In this document: one piece after another, positions 1 through 10,021 of the stretch
Numbering within the stretch: position 1 is the first letter of the stretch
How the letters are laid out: the number at the start of each line of letters is the position of its first letter
Assembly (NCBI GenBank): GCA_032821775.1
Contig: JAVLRN010000001.1
Location: 1,550,001-1,614,000, forward strand
Source: Sanguinoderma infundibulare
Taxonomy: Eukaryota; Basidiomycota; Agaricomycetes; Polyporales; Polyporaceae
Length of the DNA: 64,000 bases
Reading direction: 5' to 3'
Notes under the pieces: model-generated
What the model was told of the DNA's origin: nothing
Database searches by the model: none
The model's input: only the letters and a program-made list of their open reading frames with translations
Position numbers and translations under genes: made by a program

Positions 1-34
1 GTCCGTGGAGTTGCCACGATGGGACGAAACGTAC

Positions 35-576
35 CTCCAGGTGATCTATTAACCGACCAGGCGTCGCAATAAGCAAGTTGACGCCCTTCTGCAACTTCAC
101 CTCCTCTCCTTTACGGTTCGCGCCTCCCATGAGAATACCGAATGTTTGTGAATGGAATTGCATGAGCTCCCTTGCGACATCAAAGATCTGCAGCGCGAGC
201 TCTCGCGTCGGGGAGATGATAATGACGCCAGTACCTAGAAGCGTGAAGTCACAAGTATCAGCTCCTTCGCATATTATGCGAACGAGTGAATGAGTTAATG
301 CGCACCATTACGGGGCTTGAACTTCAGTCGGTGTAGCAGTTCCACCGCAGGGATGAGGAAGGCCAGAGTTTTCCCGGAGCCTGTCCTTGCTGCACCCAAG
401 ACGTCCTTCCCTGCAAGGAGCGGGGAAATGGACTTCTCCTGGATAGGGGTCATTGTTTCAAACTTCATCTCCTTCAGGGCCCTCATGGTTGGCTCTGAGA
501 GACCGAGCTCAGAGAAAGGTTTGCGGGAAGGACCGCCCTGCGAAGAGGCGGGTGCGTTTGAGTCGTCCAAAGCCAT
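35..576 (-). CDS. HAS1: HAS1/DDX18-type DEAD-box RNA helicase, N-terminal part
   Basis: 5' part of a nucleolar DEAD-box ATPase. In yeast and animals HAS1/DDX18 remodels pre-rRNA and snoRNA duplexes during 60S and 40S ribosome assembly. Exons 576-306 and 234-35 are visible, followed by a donor (GTACGT) at 34, so the gene runs off the left edge. Visible motifs in order: Q motif ([21 protein letters not shown]), Walker A (ARTGSGKT), motif Ia (SPTRELALQ), the HAS1-typical [19 protein letters not shown] stretch and motif Ib ([10 protein letters not shown]). The start at 576 leaves only about 20 residues before the Q motif, short but normal for fungi. The gene is divergent from PTH2, with about 170 bp between the start codons. 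The family is clear; the DEAD box itself lies outside the window. Confidence 0.93.
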
Positions 577-747
577 CAGGACGTCGGCAGGAAAGAAAAT
601 CTAGGAAACAACGACCCGCTAGACCCGAGAGCAGAGGGACACAGAGAGCACGGTCGAGAGGTCGAGGGGAAATAGCAGGAAGACAAGCGCCAAGCAGCCG
701 CAAAAACTCGAGAACAGCTACGGAAATGGTCCGGCAAACGCCGCACC

Positions 748-1757
748 ATGTCTTCCCTCTCTACTGCTCAGAGTGGTCTGTTCACATCTCCTCTACTTCT
801 GTTTGTATTGTTCTCACATGGCTCTAAGTGGTATTCACCGTCTCCTTGGCCACCTCCCTCAGTGCTGGATTCGCTTTGGGAGCATGGGCTACCTACAGAG
901 AAGGAAATGCTGCAGCATCTAGCGCACCGTCCGCGACGAAGCCCGAGCCTCCAAAGGACGCCGAGGTGGAGAGCGACGGCGAGGAAGAGCTGGCTGATGG
1001 GGACCTCTCTGCTGTGAAACCTGGTTTCTTGGAGCCTTGCAAGCTGGTATCGTCCACCCGCCCGTTCGGAATGGGGACACCTTGACCTTATATTTCATAG
1101 CTCCTGGTCGTACGAACGGATCTCGGAATGAGTACAGGCAAAATCGCTGCGCAGTAAGTGAATTCCATCTGCACCGTGGTTTCGTATCTCATCCATCCTA
1201 TAAAGGTGCGGGTAGGTGCAACGAGTCCTCAATACTGCTCGTCTACTCAACCATCTTCAAGCCATGCAACACTTGCGTGCTATAAAGCCCTGCAGAAGAC
1301 GAATCCTGCTGTGAGAGCATCTTTGACCGAATTCTCAAGCTGCCTACTGACCTGTTGGGCAGCTGCTGAAACACTGGGAACAGACCGGGTGAGCAATGGG
1401 ACACGCGGTTACCAGCGGTGCGGCGCATTGACGTAACCCACAGTCAAGCGAAGGTCGCCCTGAAAGCAAGTTCAGAAGATGAACTTCTGGAGTTGGAAGC
1501 GATGGCCAAGAGCTTGAATTTAGCTGCTCGTTCGATTCTCGACGCGTCAGTTTCCATCGCACCTGCTCCAGCTATCAGACTAACCATGACATCTGTTCAG
1601 TGGTCGGACACAAATCGCTGCAGGCTCCCGTACTGTGCTAGGAATTGGTCCAGGTCGGTTACCAGAAGTTCGGCTGTGCTGCAGAAGTGTAACATCGGTT
1701 TTCGCAGGTCCCGTAGACTTAGTGAACAAGGTTACGGGCAAGCTGCGGTTACTGTGA
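748..1757 (+). CDS. PTH2: Peptidyl-tRNA hydrolase, PTH2 type
   Basis: Hydrolyses peptidyl-tRNA released from stalled ribosomes; PTH2 proteins are usually on the mitochondrial outer membrane or in the cytosol. Model: exons 748-775, 829-1046, 1101-1153, 1206-1211, 1262-1310, 1363-1388, 1444-1545, 1601-1653, 1708-1757, giving 194 aa. An N-terminal hydrophobic segment (about residues 10-32, [15 protein letters not shown]) fits a membrane anchor and is followed by an acidic linker. The catalytic domain starts at about residue 75: [16 protein letters not shown], then [13 protein letters not shown] with the conserved His, and ends at the canonical KVTGKLRLL. The QCG residues depend on a 6-nt exon at 1206-1211 with good donor and acceptor; joining the flanking exons directly would lose two conserved residues. 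Divergent from HAS1. Confidence 0.93.
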
Positions 1758-2065
1758 TCGCATCCTTGTGTGTTATCTCCGTCGGTTCACTGCTTGCCTT
1801 CTCGGATGACCTATTCTAGAACTGCTTATCGCTGTCATAGCAATTAGAATGAGTTCGCCAACTGATTCGGCGTGAAATGTCCGGAATTGGTTTCAGGTGA
1901 CGTCGCCCGCTGGCAGCTCCACTGCTGGTTAGGCGCCGGGATGGATCGGTGCCAACATTTTGAGGAACGCGCCGAGGAGCTCTTGTGGAGTTCTCACCAG
2001 CTTCATATCCATGCAGGACCCTCCACTGCTGTCTCTACTCTCGTAACTTGCACACCTATACCACG
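1758..2065. other. Intergenic, PTH2 to Mpv17-family gene
   Basis: 308 bp between two genes in the same direction. No conserved ORF or RNA gene seen; it should hold the PTH2 3' UTR and the promoter of the next gene. Confidence 0.5.
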
Positions 2066-3026
2066 ATGGCGAACATCACACTCGCTCGTGTCTACCAACA
2101 ATCTTTTGAATCACACCCCTATTACACACTCGCAGTCACCAATGGCGCACTCAACGCGCTCGGAGATGCGGTCGCTCAGGTTTCCCAGAAGCTGGTTCGT
2201 ATCTCGGTGTTTTCATGCGATGCGATGTGATTCTGATCTCACCCGTTTCCAGACCGATCCAGACAACGGTCGGGGGAAGCGACAGTACGACTTCCTGCGG
2301 ACGCTGCGCTTCTTCGCGTTTGGTTTTGGAATGGGTGAGTGAGCGTCGTGGTGCACATTCTGCTTACTAAGGTAGTGGCACGACAGGCCCATTGATCGGC
2401 CGGTGGAATTTCTTCCTCGAGCGCAACTTTCCTTTGCGCACCGTGGGGACCAGGAACAAGACAGTCAGCCTCCGTGCGCTTGCGCGTCGTGTCGGCGCAG
2501 ACCAGCTGCTCATGTAAGTCTCTTATCTCTAATGATTCCGGTCCTCGTGGGCATGCTGACGCGTGCGATAGGGCACCCATCGGTGTATGTATTCGAGGTG
2601 GCTACTGTTCCCGTTGCGAACCGACTGACCTGTTCTCCAGTTGACAATGTTCATCGGCTCGATGGGGCTCATGGAGGGCCGCGACGTGAAGCATGTCCAA
2701 AAACGGTTCAGAGACATGTACAAACCTGCGCTACTAGCCAACTGGCAAGTCTGGCCTCTTGCGCAGGTGCGTACCCTCCTACTCGATTTGATATCCCACG
2801 TACCGACGGCTTGTGCATAGCTGGTCAACTTCAGGTACATGCCTCTCCCGTACCGTGTACCGTTCCAGTCCACTTGGGGTGTGTTCTGGACATTGTACCT
2901 GTCGCTTCTGAATGCGAAGTACGCCTACTTCTAATTTGATATTATCATGCTGCTGACTTTGCGTTAAGGGAATCTGAGATGCAGAACGAGGAGGACCGTC
3001 TAGAACGCACGGTGAACTCACAATAA
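2066..3026 (+). CDS. Mpv17/PMP22 family membrane protein
   Basis: Small multi-pass protein of the Mpv17/PMP22 family (yeast SYM1, fungal WSC-type members), found in the inner mitochondrial or peroxisomal membrane and linked to metabolite or ion permeability. Exons 2066-2194, 2253-2334, 2387-2513, 2572-2584, 2641-2766, 2821-2918, 2969-3026 give 210 aa. Family hallmarks are YQQSFESHPYYTLAVTNGAL and GDAVAQ near the N terminus, an FGMGPLIGRWNFFLER segment, then ANWQVWPLAQLVNFRYMPLPY and the WGVFWTLYLSLLNAKE C-terminal signature. The fourth exon is only 13 nt and supplies part of MAPIG. I cannot tell SYM1 from the peroxisomal paralogues by sequence alone. Confidence 0.92.
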
Positions 3027-3334
3027 AGACTTCTACGTGTCGTGGGCGTATTTAACGGACCCGTTCCTCACATCTTTGTAGCGTTAGCAGCACCATCCTC
3101 CTCATCGACCATTGCACTATTCCCCTGCATTGTATATAGAGCTTACAGTTTGCACACTGTGCGTATTGTCCATAGATGATCATCCCAATAATCACCCGCT
3201 TTGCTCTCCCACCTTCAAGAACGCCTTTCAGCAAGCGAAGATAGACACTGTCCATTGATACTACACATAGAATACTTTTGGAACATATGTAAGCACATCT
3301 TGCAAGGCCAACCCATGCGTCCGCATAGTTCGTA
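3027..3334. other. Intergenic, convergent 3' ends
   Basis: Between the stops of the Mpv17-family gene (+) and UTP4 (-). Presumably two 3' UTRs; no further gene seen. Confidence 0.5.
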
Positions 3335-6299
3335 CTACGTCGCACCGTATTTCGGTTTGAAGTACGCCGGCGGCAACTTCGCAAGGACGTCCACCAGAGG
3401 CCGCTCGACGACGACCAGCTCCCCAGGCGCGACAAAGTCGACGAACAGCAGGGGCCGGTAGTGCGTCACCAGCTTGAAGTTGCGCTGCTGCACGTCCTGC
3501 TGGCCCTCTTCCACGCTGACCTCCACCCGCCCTTTCGCATTCGCCTCGGGCGCCTTCCGCTTGCCCCGCCTCCGCTTCTCGAAGCCGCCATACCCTACGC
3601 GCTCGGTGAGCATCACCTTGCATATCCACGTCGCGCCCCAGAAGAGCGCCGTCTTGGGCGGGAGCGGCGAGCCGCCGTCCCCGTCCACCGCCCCCGCCCC
3701 GCCGACGCGCGCGCCGGGGTCGAACGTGACGCCGAGCACGGGGTCGTGCAGATGCGTGAACCGCTGCGGCACCCCGTTGACGAGCGAGCGCGACCAGCGC
3801 GGGAACTGGCGCGCTTCTACGTCGTACACCTCCAGCCGGTTGTCCGCGAAGCCGAGGACGAGCGTGCTCGACGCGGACGGGTCGAACGAGAGCGCGTGCA
3901 CGGGCTGGGGGAACGTCGGCAGCGCGCCGTGGTGCTGGACGGCGTCGAGGTTGAAGACGTGCGTGTGTCTGCGGTCGTCCGACGTGACGAGCCACTGGCC
4001 ATCTGGGCTGACGGCCATGCGGGTGACGGTGGTGCGCACGAACTTGGAGTCTTCGACATCGTTGTCTTCGTCAGAAGATTCCGCGTCTGCTCCACCGTTA
4101 TCCGAAGTCATTTCGACGTCGCCGTCGCCGTTTGCAGGCGTAGCCGTCGAGCGACCTTTGACTAAGCGACCTTTGACGAAGCTGTCTCGAACTCGATGCT
4201 GTTCGAACTTCCGCAGGACGCGTGGGGAACGGTCTTCTGAACCGAGATCGATGACGAGGACGGCGGCCAAAGCGGATGTGGCAAGGATGAGCTTGGAGGA
4301 GTCGGGGGTAAAGGTGAGAGAAGACGCCCCCGTCGAGGCGTCTTCGAGCGAGCCCTGGAGTATAGTAGAGAAGTCGCGTATTCGTTTTGGCTTGAGGACC
4401 CCATTCGTCTGTCGGTATTGTAAGATAGGGCAAACGACGCATACATGAGCCCACTCTGCATACCTCCTCTGAGAGCTGGAACAGTTTCGTCTCGTACCAA
4501 TCCGAAACTGCTATCCACCGCCCATCGTCCGAGATGGCACTAGCAGACAAGTTCGTCTGCACATTCAGATCCATATCCAGCACCCGCTCCCACCCGCCAT
4601 CTTGTCTGCCTGGGCCATCTACATCCTGGTCAAAATCGTCTTCCCGGGGCTTCCTCTTGGTGACCCGCCATATAGTCACGCCTGCTTCTCGTGTACACAA
4701 GATAAGCCTTGATTTCCTCGCAAGATGTATTGCGGAGGCACTAGCTATCCCGCTGCCGTACGCCAGCCGTCGGTGGTATGCATCTTCGAACGTAGCTTGC
4801 GTACTAGTCGACAGCGGGTTTATGACCTTGCCAGATAGTGTCGCTGTCGGGAGAGCAGCAGGGGTGACGACCACGGACATGTCGAGTCCGCCTGAGACGA
4901 GTACAGGGGCGATATCTGTGGGGAAGTGTCGCTGGTGTGATGGCGGGAGAGGCATGTATGGAGGCCAGATTGCAAGGGCGCGAACGTCGTGCGAATGCAA
5001 CCGACGCGAACACGACTGAACCCATCGGCCAGTCGCGCGAGAGAAAAGAGGGGAGGGGTTCGCGGAGGAGCGAGAGGTCTTGACGTAGGAGAACTGGGTG
5101 ACCTTCTGGTCGACGCCTGAGGTGTATACAACTGTGCCGTCCTAAAATACGTTCAGTGCGCCGTGTGCTTTTGTGATGGCACCAGTAAACACTCACGGGA
5201 CCAACGGTCAAGCACAGCACATCCGCGGCATGTCCCTGGAAGCTCTGCAGTTGAGTGCAAGTCCTGGAGTCCCAAAACTTGACAATGCCCATGGAATCGC
5301 CAGACACAATGGTGCCATCACTAATCGCAAGTGAAGACGAGTTCAGCTTCATGCTCGAGCATCTATTGAAGTGTACATACCCTAGTACGGCGACCGCCCA
5401 CACCAAGGTGCGCTCCCCACGAACCTTGTCCGTGCCCATGCGGTCGAGTGCACGACCAGATGAGAAGTCCCATTTCCGGAGACTACTGTCAGAGCACCCG
5501 GAGACCAGCCAAGAGTCCGACCAGTCGTCTTCGTCGTTATCAGAATCAGATTCAGCGTTCACAGTTTGGGCTTTTGTCTGCCGGGGAACGGGAGGACCCC
5601 AGGCAATGCTGAGTATACGGCTCTTGACTCTGTCCAAGCGGCGGAGGTGACTGAGCTCGTCATAGAGGAGCGAAACAAGACGGACGGCGCCGTCTTCGCA
5701 GCCGAGGGCGAGGATGGTGGATGCAGGATTAGGTGCAATGGACCATATAGGACCACCTTGCGAAGCTAGCGTGCGCTGGAAAAAATGGGTACATGCTACG
5801 CGAGCAAGCTGAGATAGAACTCACTTTGATACATCCTTTCTCAATGTCCCATTCGACCAACTCGCTGCCCCCTCCTGCGCTGAAGAGTCTGAGGTTTGAC
5901 CATGAAGGTATCTCTTCCTGGGCCGCTCGCCTCGGGGATCGGAAGGTGAGCGCAAGTGACTCAACTTTTGAGGGGTGTGGCCCAACCAGAGTCTGACATG
6001 TGCGGCATCAACTAAACGTGTAATGTAAACAGAGAAGAAATCCTCACCTTGCGGACTACCCATGCCTGCGGCGCCTGGCTGCGGGGATTCGGGCCCGTCC
6101 ACTCGCAGAGTTCGATGTTACCATTCGCACGTCCCACAACCAGTGTGCCAAACCCGGGGAAGCCCTGGTTTGTAGCGGCCTTCTTCCCCTTGACCGAGGG
6201 AAGTGGAAGAGGAGGAAAGGCGAGGGCGGTGACTGCCGCAGGCGTGAAATCCACAAAACGGCACCTATGTACCGCAAGCGTGGAAGGCGTCTCGACCAT
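3335..6299 (-). CDS. UTP4: UTP4/Cirhin, WD40 component of the small-subunit processome
   Basis: t-UTP subunit of the 90S/SSU processome (U3 snoRNP), needed for rDNA transcription and 18S rRNA maturation in the nucleolus. Exons 6299-6048, 5992-5825, 5775-5381, 5320-5197, 5141-4464, 4408-3335 give 896 aa, close to the expected length for tandem beta-propellers. Conserved blocks: VHRCRFVDFTPAAVTALAF at the N terminus, GGPIWSIAPNP, DRVKSRILSIAWGP, GDGTIVSGDSMGIVKFWD, HSHDVRALAIWPP, and MAVSPDGQWLVTSDD in the second propeller. Acidic inserts (ESDSDNDEDDWSD; ESSDEDNDVED) lie in loops. The start at 6299 gives the family N terminus; the frame stays open upstream to 6539, but that part is not conserved. 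The upstream region is shared with divergent TIM10. Confidence 0.94.
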
Positions 6300-6559
6300 G
6301 GTGTCGACGCGTTTTCCCAGATGACCAGTGACCCAGAAGGAGACGTTGCGGGCAAGAGATTGGGCAGGGCACGTAGGACGCGAGAAACGGGGACGAGGCT
6401 CGAGTGCCTCGGACGCGATCACCAAACTTTTCCATTTTCCGGATGCGGAAGGACGGCGTCTGAGTGCAACTCCAGCTCGAGACAGCTCTCGTTCCTGCCT
6501 CTCTGCGCTCACCCCCTTACCGCCCTCCGCTACCCGCATATTCCGCCTAATCGACCAAA

Positions 6560-6978
6560 ATGTCTTTCCTCGGCCGCGGTTCCACGCCCTCTCCGGGCGG
6601 TATCAACCAGGAGCGTGTAGACATGGCTACTCAGGAGTGCGTGCAGCGTAAACTTCCCTTTGTACCACCGCACGTTCTGACGTGTTGTGCAGGCTCGACA
6701 TGATCACGGATATCTTCAACCGGCTGGTCTCGTCAGTGTCTCGCGGTTGACGCGTTACAGAGCTCTGTATACGCGCATGACCTAACGTGCTTTACAGGTC
6801 ATGTCACGCAAAATGCATCAGCACACGGTACGCGGAGGGCGACCTCAACAAGGGCGAAAGCGTCTGCATAGACCGCTGCGTCGCCAAGTTTTTCGAGGTC
6901 AACAAGAAGGTCGGAGAGAAGATGCAGGCAGTTGGCGCCGCAGCGGGCGGCGGCCCCGGCGCATTCACTTCACTATGA
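6560..6978 (+). CDS. TIM10: Mitochondrial intermembrane-space chaperone TIM10
   Basis: Small TIM chaperone that, with TIM9, escorts hydrophobic precursors across the intermembrane space to TIM22 and SAM. Exons 6560-6636, 6693-6731, 6798-6978 give 98 aa. The twin CX3C motif is intact: [11 protein letters not shown] and [11 protein letters not shown], separated by the 16 residues typical of small TIMs. The flanking [13 protein letters not shown] and [11 protein letters not shown] helices identify TIM10 rather than TIM9 or TIM12. A Gly/Ala-rich tail follows. The 39-nt middle exon is short. About 260 bp separates its ATG from that of UTP4 on the other strand. Confidence 0.95.
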
Positions 6979-7256
6979 GCAGGACGACGTCGACGACTAC
7001 CACCATACAATGTCCCGACGCCCAACGCAGACATTACATTGAACATCCCCCGCCGATCCCTCCCCCGTCTCCCACCTGGCATTCATGCCATTACTGTACC
7101 CGTATCATTGTCTAATCCATTACACCACGCGCAGAACCACATGCTCACTCGACGTAAACGCGTTGTATAGTCGATCGCCAAGAACAACGTACATGCCCGG
7201 TGTCTAACATCCAGAAGGAAACAATCCCAAGACGCAAAAGTGGAATGAGTGGAATG

Positions 7257-7661
7257 TTACTTCCCGTACGTAGGGAAGCACTCTGCCAAGGTCTTGCTGT
7301 GCTTGTTTTGCGCATGTTCCTCGAGGCTGCAAGTGGGCATCATTGAGGATCGGTTACCGTGAGTACTATCGTTATTTATTTTACTCACGCAGGGGCACGA
7401 GTGGTTAGGAGCTAGAGTGAAGGGTCAGGGCGCAGGTGTCGCAAATTGACAAGCTGAGCAACTCACAAAGGCCTGCCTGCATACCGAACATACGATGTTC
7501 ATCGCAGCCTGGTTGGTCTTGGTCTGACTCTTCGCGGCGTTCGCCGTCTTAGCAGTGTTCCTCTCCCTTTTCTGCTGAGCCTTGGCACCCTACGAACCGA
7601 AGCGGAGGAGAGAGGTCAGAGGGCGAAGGACGGAGAAGCGCGGGGTACGTACGTTACCCAT
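7257..7661 (-). CDS. ZNF706-like small C2H2 zinc-binding protein
   Basis: Very small basic protein of the ZNF706/4F5-related family (plant At2g23090-like zinc-binding domain). The fungal function is largely unknown; the human relative ZNF706 has been linked to translation and stem-cell control. Exons 7661-7653, 7589-7467, 7411-7389, 7326-7257 give 74 aa. It starts MGN, continues GAKAQQKRERNTAKT (Lys/Gln-rich), then one zinc finger: CSVCRQAFLLTTRAPALEEH with the second His in NKHSK, ending ECFPTYGK. The first coding exon encodes only three codons and the third is 23 nt. The reading depends on these small exons, but all phases agree. Confidence 0.86.
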
Positions 7662-8035
7662 GGTGATGCGTTGGATATGGTGTGTAAGGGATGGAGACAG
7701 ACACAGAGGCGAAAGGACGAGGAGACCAGAAGAGGTAGGGAAGGACGAGGAGATGATCGTCGACGCCGTCGAAAACGAAGACAAAAGTCCTCCGCCGGCG
7801 GCACGCCTGAGCGAGGCACAAGTGCCGCACGTGGCATCTGATCTTATCTGCTCAGCGAGCGCGAGAGCGTCGGATGGCCTTGTACGGCGTCGGCAGCCAT
7901 CGGCGCGGTTTGCTCGACATTCGCTGACTCAGTATTCGCCGAGTCTGCAGGTGCAAGACCATTCCCGCGTGAACGGTTTGCCCGTGGGCACAGATGGAAC
8001 CAGAAATAACTTAAACCCGAGTCACACCGAGTCCT
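7662..8035. promoter_or_regulatory. Divergent promoter region, ZNF706-like / GLY1
   Basis: 374 bp between two divergent start codons. No ORF of its own; inferred shared promoter and 5' UTR space. No specific operator could be assigned. Confidence 0.4.
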
Positions 8036-9810
8036 ATGTCTCATCCCACCCTCACCCGTCTCCTGCACCAACCTACTCTTCGTCTACAGCCTTCATTCAG
8101 GCGAACAATTACAACCATGGCTGCAAATCTCGACGCTGCGCGTTCTCGGGTCGCAGAGCAGGTCAAGGTCGACCTCTTCGCCCCGACGCAGGAAGAGGTA
8201 GGCCGTGTTCGCTATCACTGGTCGAGGTGTTGACCGCCGTGCAACAGGATAACAAGAAGAGTTTCAAGAATATCTCAAGGAGCTTTATCTGTGAGCACTC
8301 GTCCTGTATTTCTTTCAGTTCGAGTACTGTTCTGACGTCTCTTTCCATCCAGCCGACACCATTACAGGTTAGTGAGCTCCCGAACCACTTGCGGTGTCGT
8401 GCCCCTTATGGTAATTGTAATCCACAGTACCCACCCCCGAGATGCACGCCTATGCTGCCAAGGCCTCCCTTGGTGACGATGTATACCACGAACCCTCTAC
8501 GATAGCGCTTGAGGCCCACGTCGCAAGAATAACCGGCAAGGAAGCGGCCTTGTTTGTACCCTCCGGGACCATGTCCAACCAGGTTGCCCTGAGGACTCAC
8601 CTCCAACAGCCTCCCTACGCTGTCCTCTGCGACCATCGCTCGCATATTGTTCGGTATGCGCCTCTCGATGCTCGGGGAGAAGCTTGTGCTGACGAAGCGT
8701 GCAGATACGAGGCCGGTGGACTCGCATTCCACTCCGGCGCTCACGCCCAAATGGTCATCCCGTCCAACGGTATGACTCGGTTGATCCCGCAATTTGGCGA
8801 GGTTCTCACAGCGTCGCAGGACATCATCTCACTCTCGAGGACGTCCAAGACAATGTCGTGCTCGGCCAGGAGATTCACAGGTGAGCGTGGGGTTTGAATG
8901 ACAGCGCGAATGCCGCCCTGACTTGTGTGAAGTGCTCCCACGGCGATAATCTCATTGGAGAACACCCTGAACGGGACCATCTTTCCCCAGGACGAGATCG
9001 TTCGTATCTCAGAGTTCGCACACGCCAATGGCATCAGAATGCATCTCGATGGCGCTCGTATCTGGCATGTTGCCGCCGAGACCGGAACGCCGCTCGACGA
9101 GCTCCTTGCACCCTTCGACAGCGTCAGTTTATGCTTCAGCAAGGGCCTTGGTAAGCTCTCATTCGGATAAAGTTACACCCTATCGATCCGATCCTTTACG
9201 TCCATTTTCAGGTGCTCCCATCGGCTCATGTCTCGTCGGGACCAGCGAGTTCATAAAAAAGGCCCGCTGGTTCAGGAAGCTTTTTGGCGGAGGCATGCGC
9301 CAGACCGGCTTCATGGCCGCGTCTGCCGCTTACGCGCTCACGCACAACTTCCCTCTCTTCCCCGCCGTGCACGAGCTCACGCGCAAGCTCGAAGGCGGCC
9401 TCCAGGAGATCGGCGTCGACATCACGAGCGCGGCCGAGACGTGCATGGTGCGTTGACTCACTTCACCCCCAAGCCCAAAGAAGCCCAGCGCACGATGGTT
9501 TGCTAACTTGAAGGCTTCTTGCTACCCTCGATTTTTCTGGCAGGTCTTCTTTGATCCGTCGCCCGTCGGTGTGACCTATGCGGAGATCGTCGAGCGTGCC
9601 AGTCAACTCCCCCAGCCCATCGCTGTGGGCGGGTCTCGACTCGTCGTCCACATCCAGACCTCGCCACAGGCCGTGGAAGACTTCTTGGGCGTAGTGCGAA
9701 CGCTCGCTGAGGAGAAGAGAGCCGCTGGGTTTGTGCCTCCTGAAAAGAAGGCGTACCCGAATGGCAGGCCGTACAGCAGCGTGTACGTGAAGACCAAGCG
9801 TGTGCGCTAG
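8036..9810 (+). CDS. GLY1: Low-specificity L-threonine aldolase (PLP enzyme)
   Basis: Cleaves L-threonine/allo-threonine to glycine and acetaldehyde. Exons 8036-8197, 8248-8290, 8353-8367, 8428-8653, 8705-8769, 8820-8880, 8933-9150, 9212-9447, 9544-9810 give 430 aa. Signatures: LGDDVYHEPST, FVPSGTMSNQVALR, CDHRSHIVRYEAGG with the ring-stacking His, the PLP Asp in HLDGARIW, and the Schiff-base Lys in LCFSKGLGAPIGS. The Arg/Ser/Thr-rich N terminus (RLLHQPTLRLQPSFRRTIT) could be a mitochondrial presequence; an in-frame Met (MAANLD) would give a cytosolic form. The usual D-F-R-S-D-T block reads SFISDT here, built across a 15-nt exon, so the Asp and Arg are replaced while Ser-Asp-Thr stay. Confidence 0.93.
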
Positions 9811-10021
9811 ACGGGTTCGAGAACATATCGGGGGACGGGGTCTGGCGTTCGACGGGTGAAGCAAGGCACTGAGAAGTTTGTGATGTTGTACATATACCGT
9901 ATTGGATCATCCGACCTGTGGTTGCATGCTGTGCCCCCGGATGCCTGTAGTCGCTGGATTCGTATTGTTGTCGCACCGCATATACTTTACGATATCAACA
10001 CATACCCACGCCCCGCAGGGT

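Noticed and set aside
3461..4448. Long + strand ORFs opposite UTP4
   Set aside because: Shadow frames of a GC-rich exon; the minus frame carries the WD40 matches.
6300..6539. Upstream in-frame extension of UTP4
   Set aside because: The extension is not like UTP4 N termini and would cover most of the TIM10 divergent promoter.
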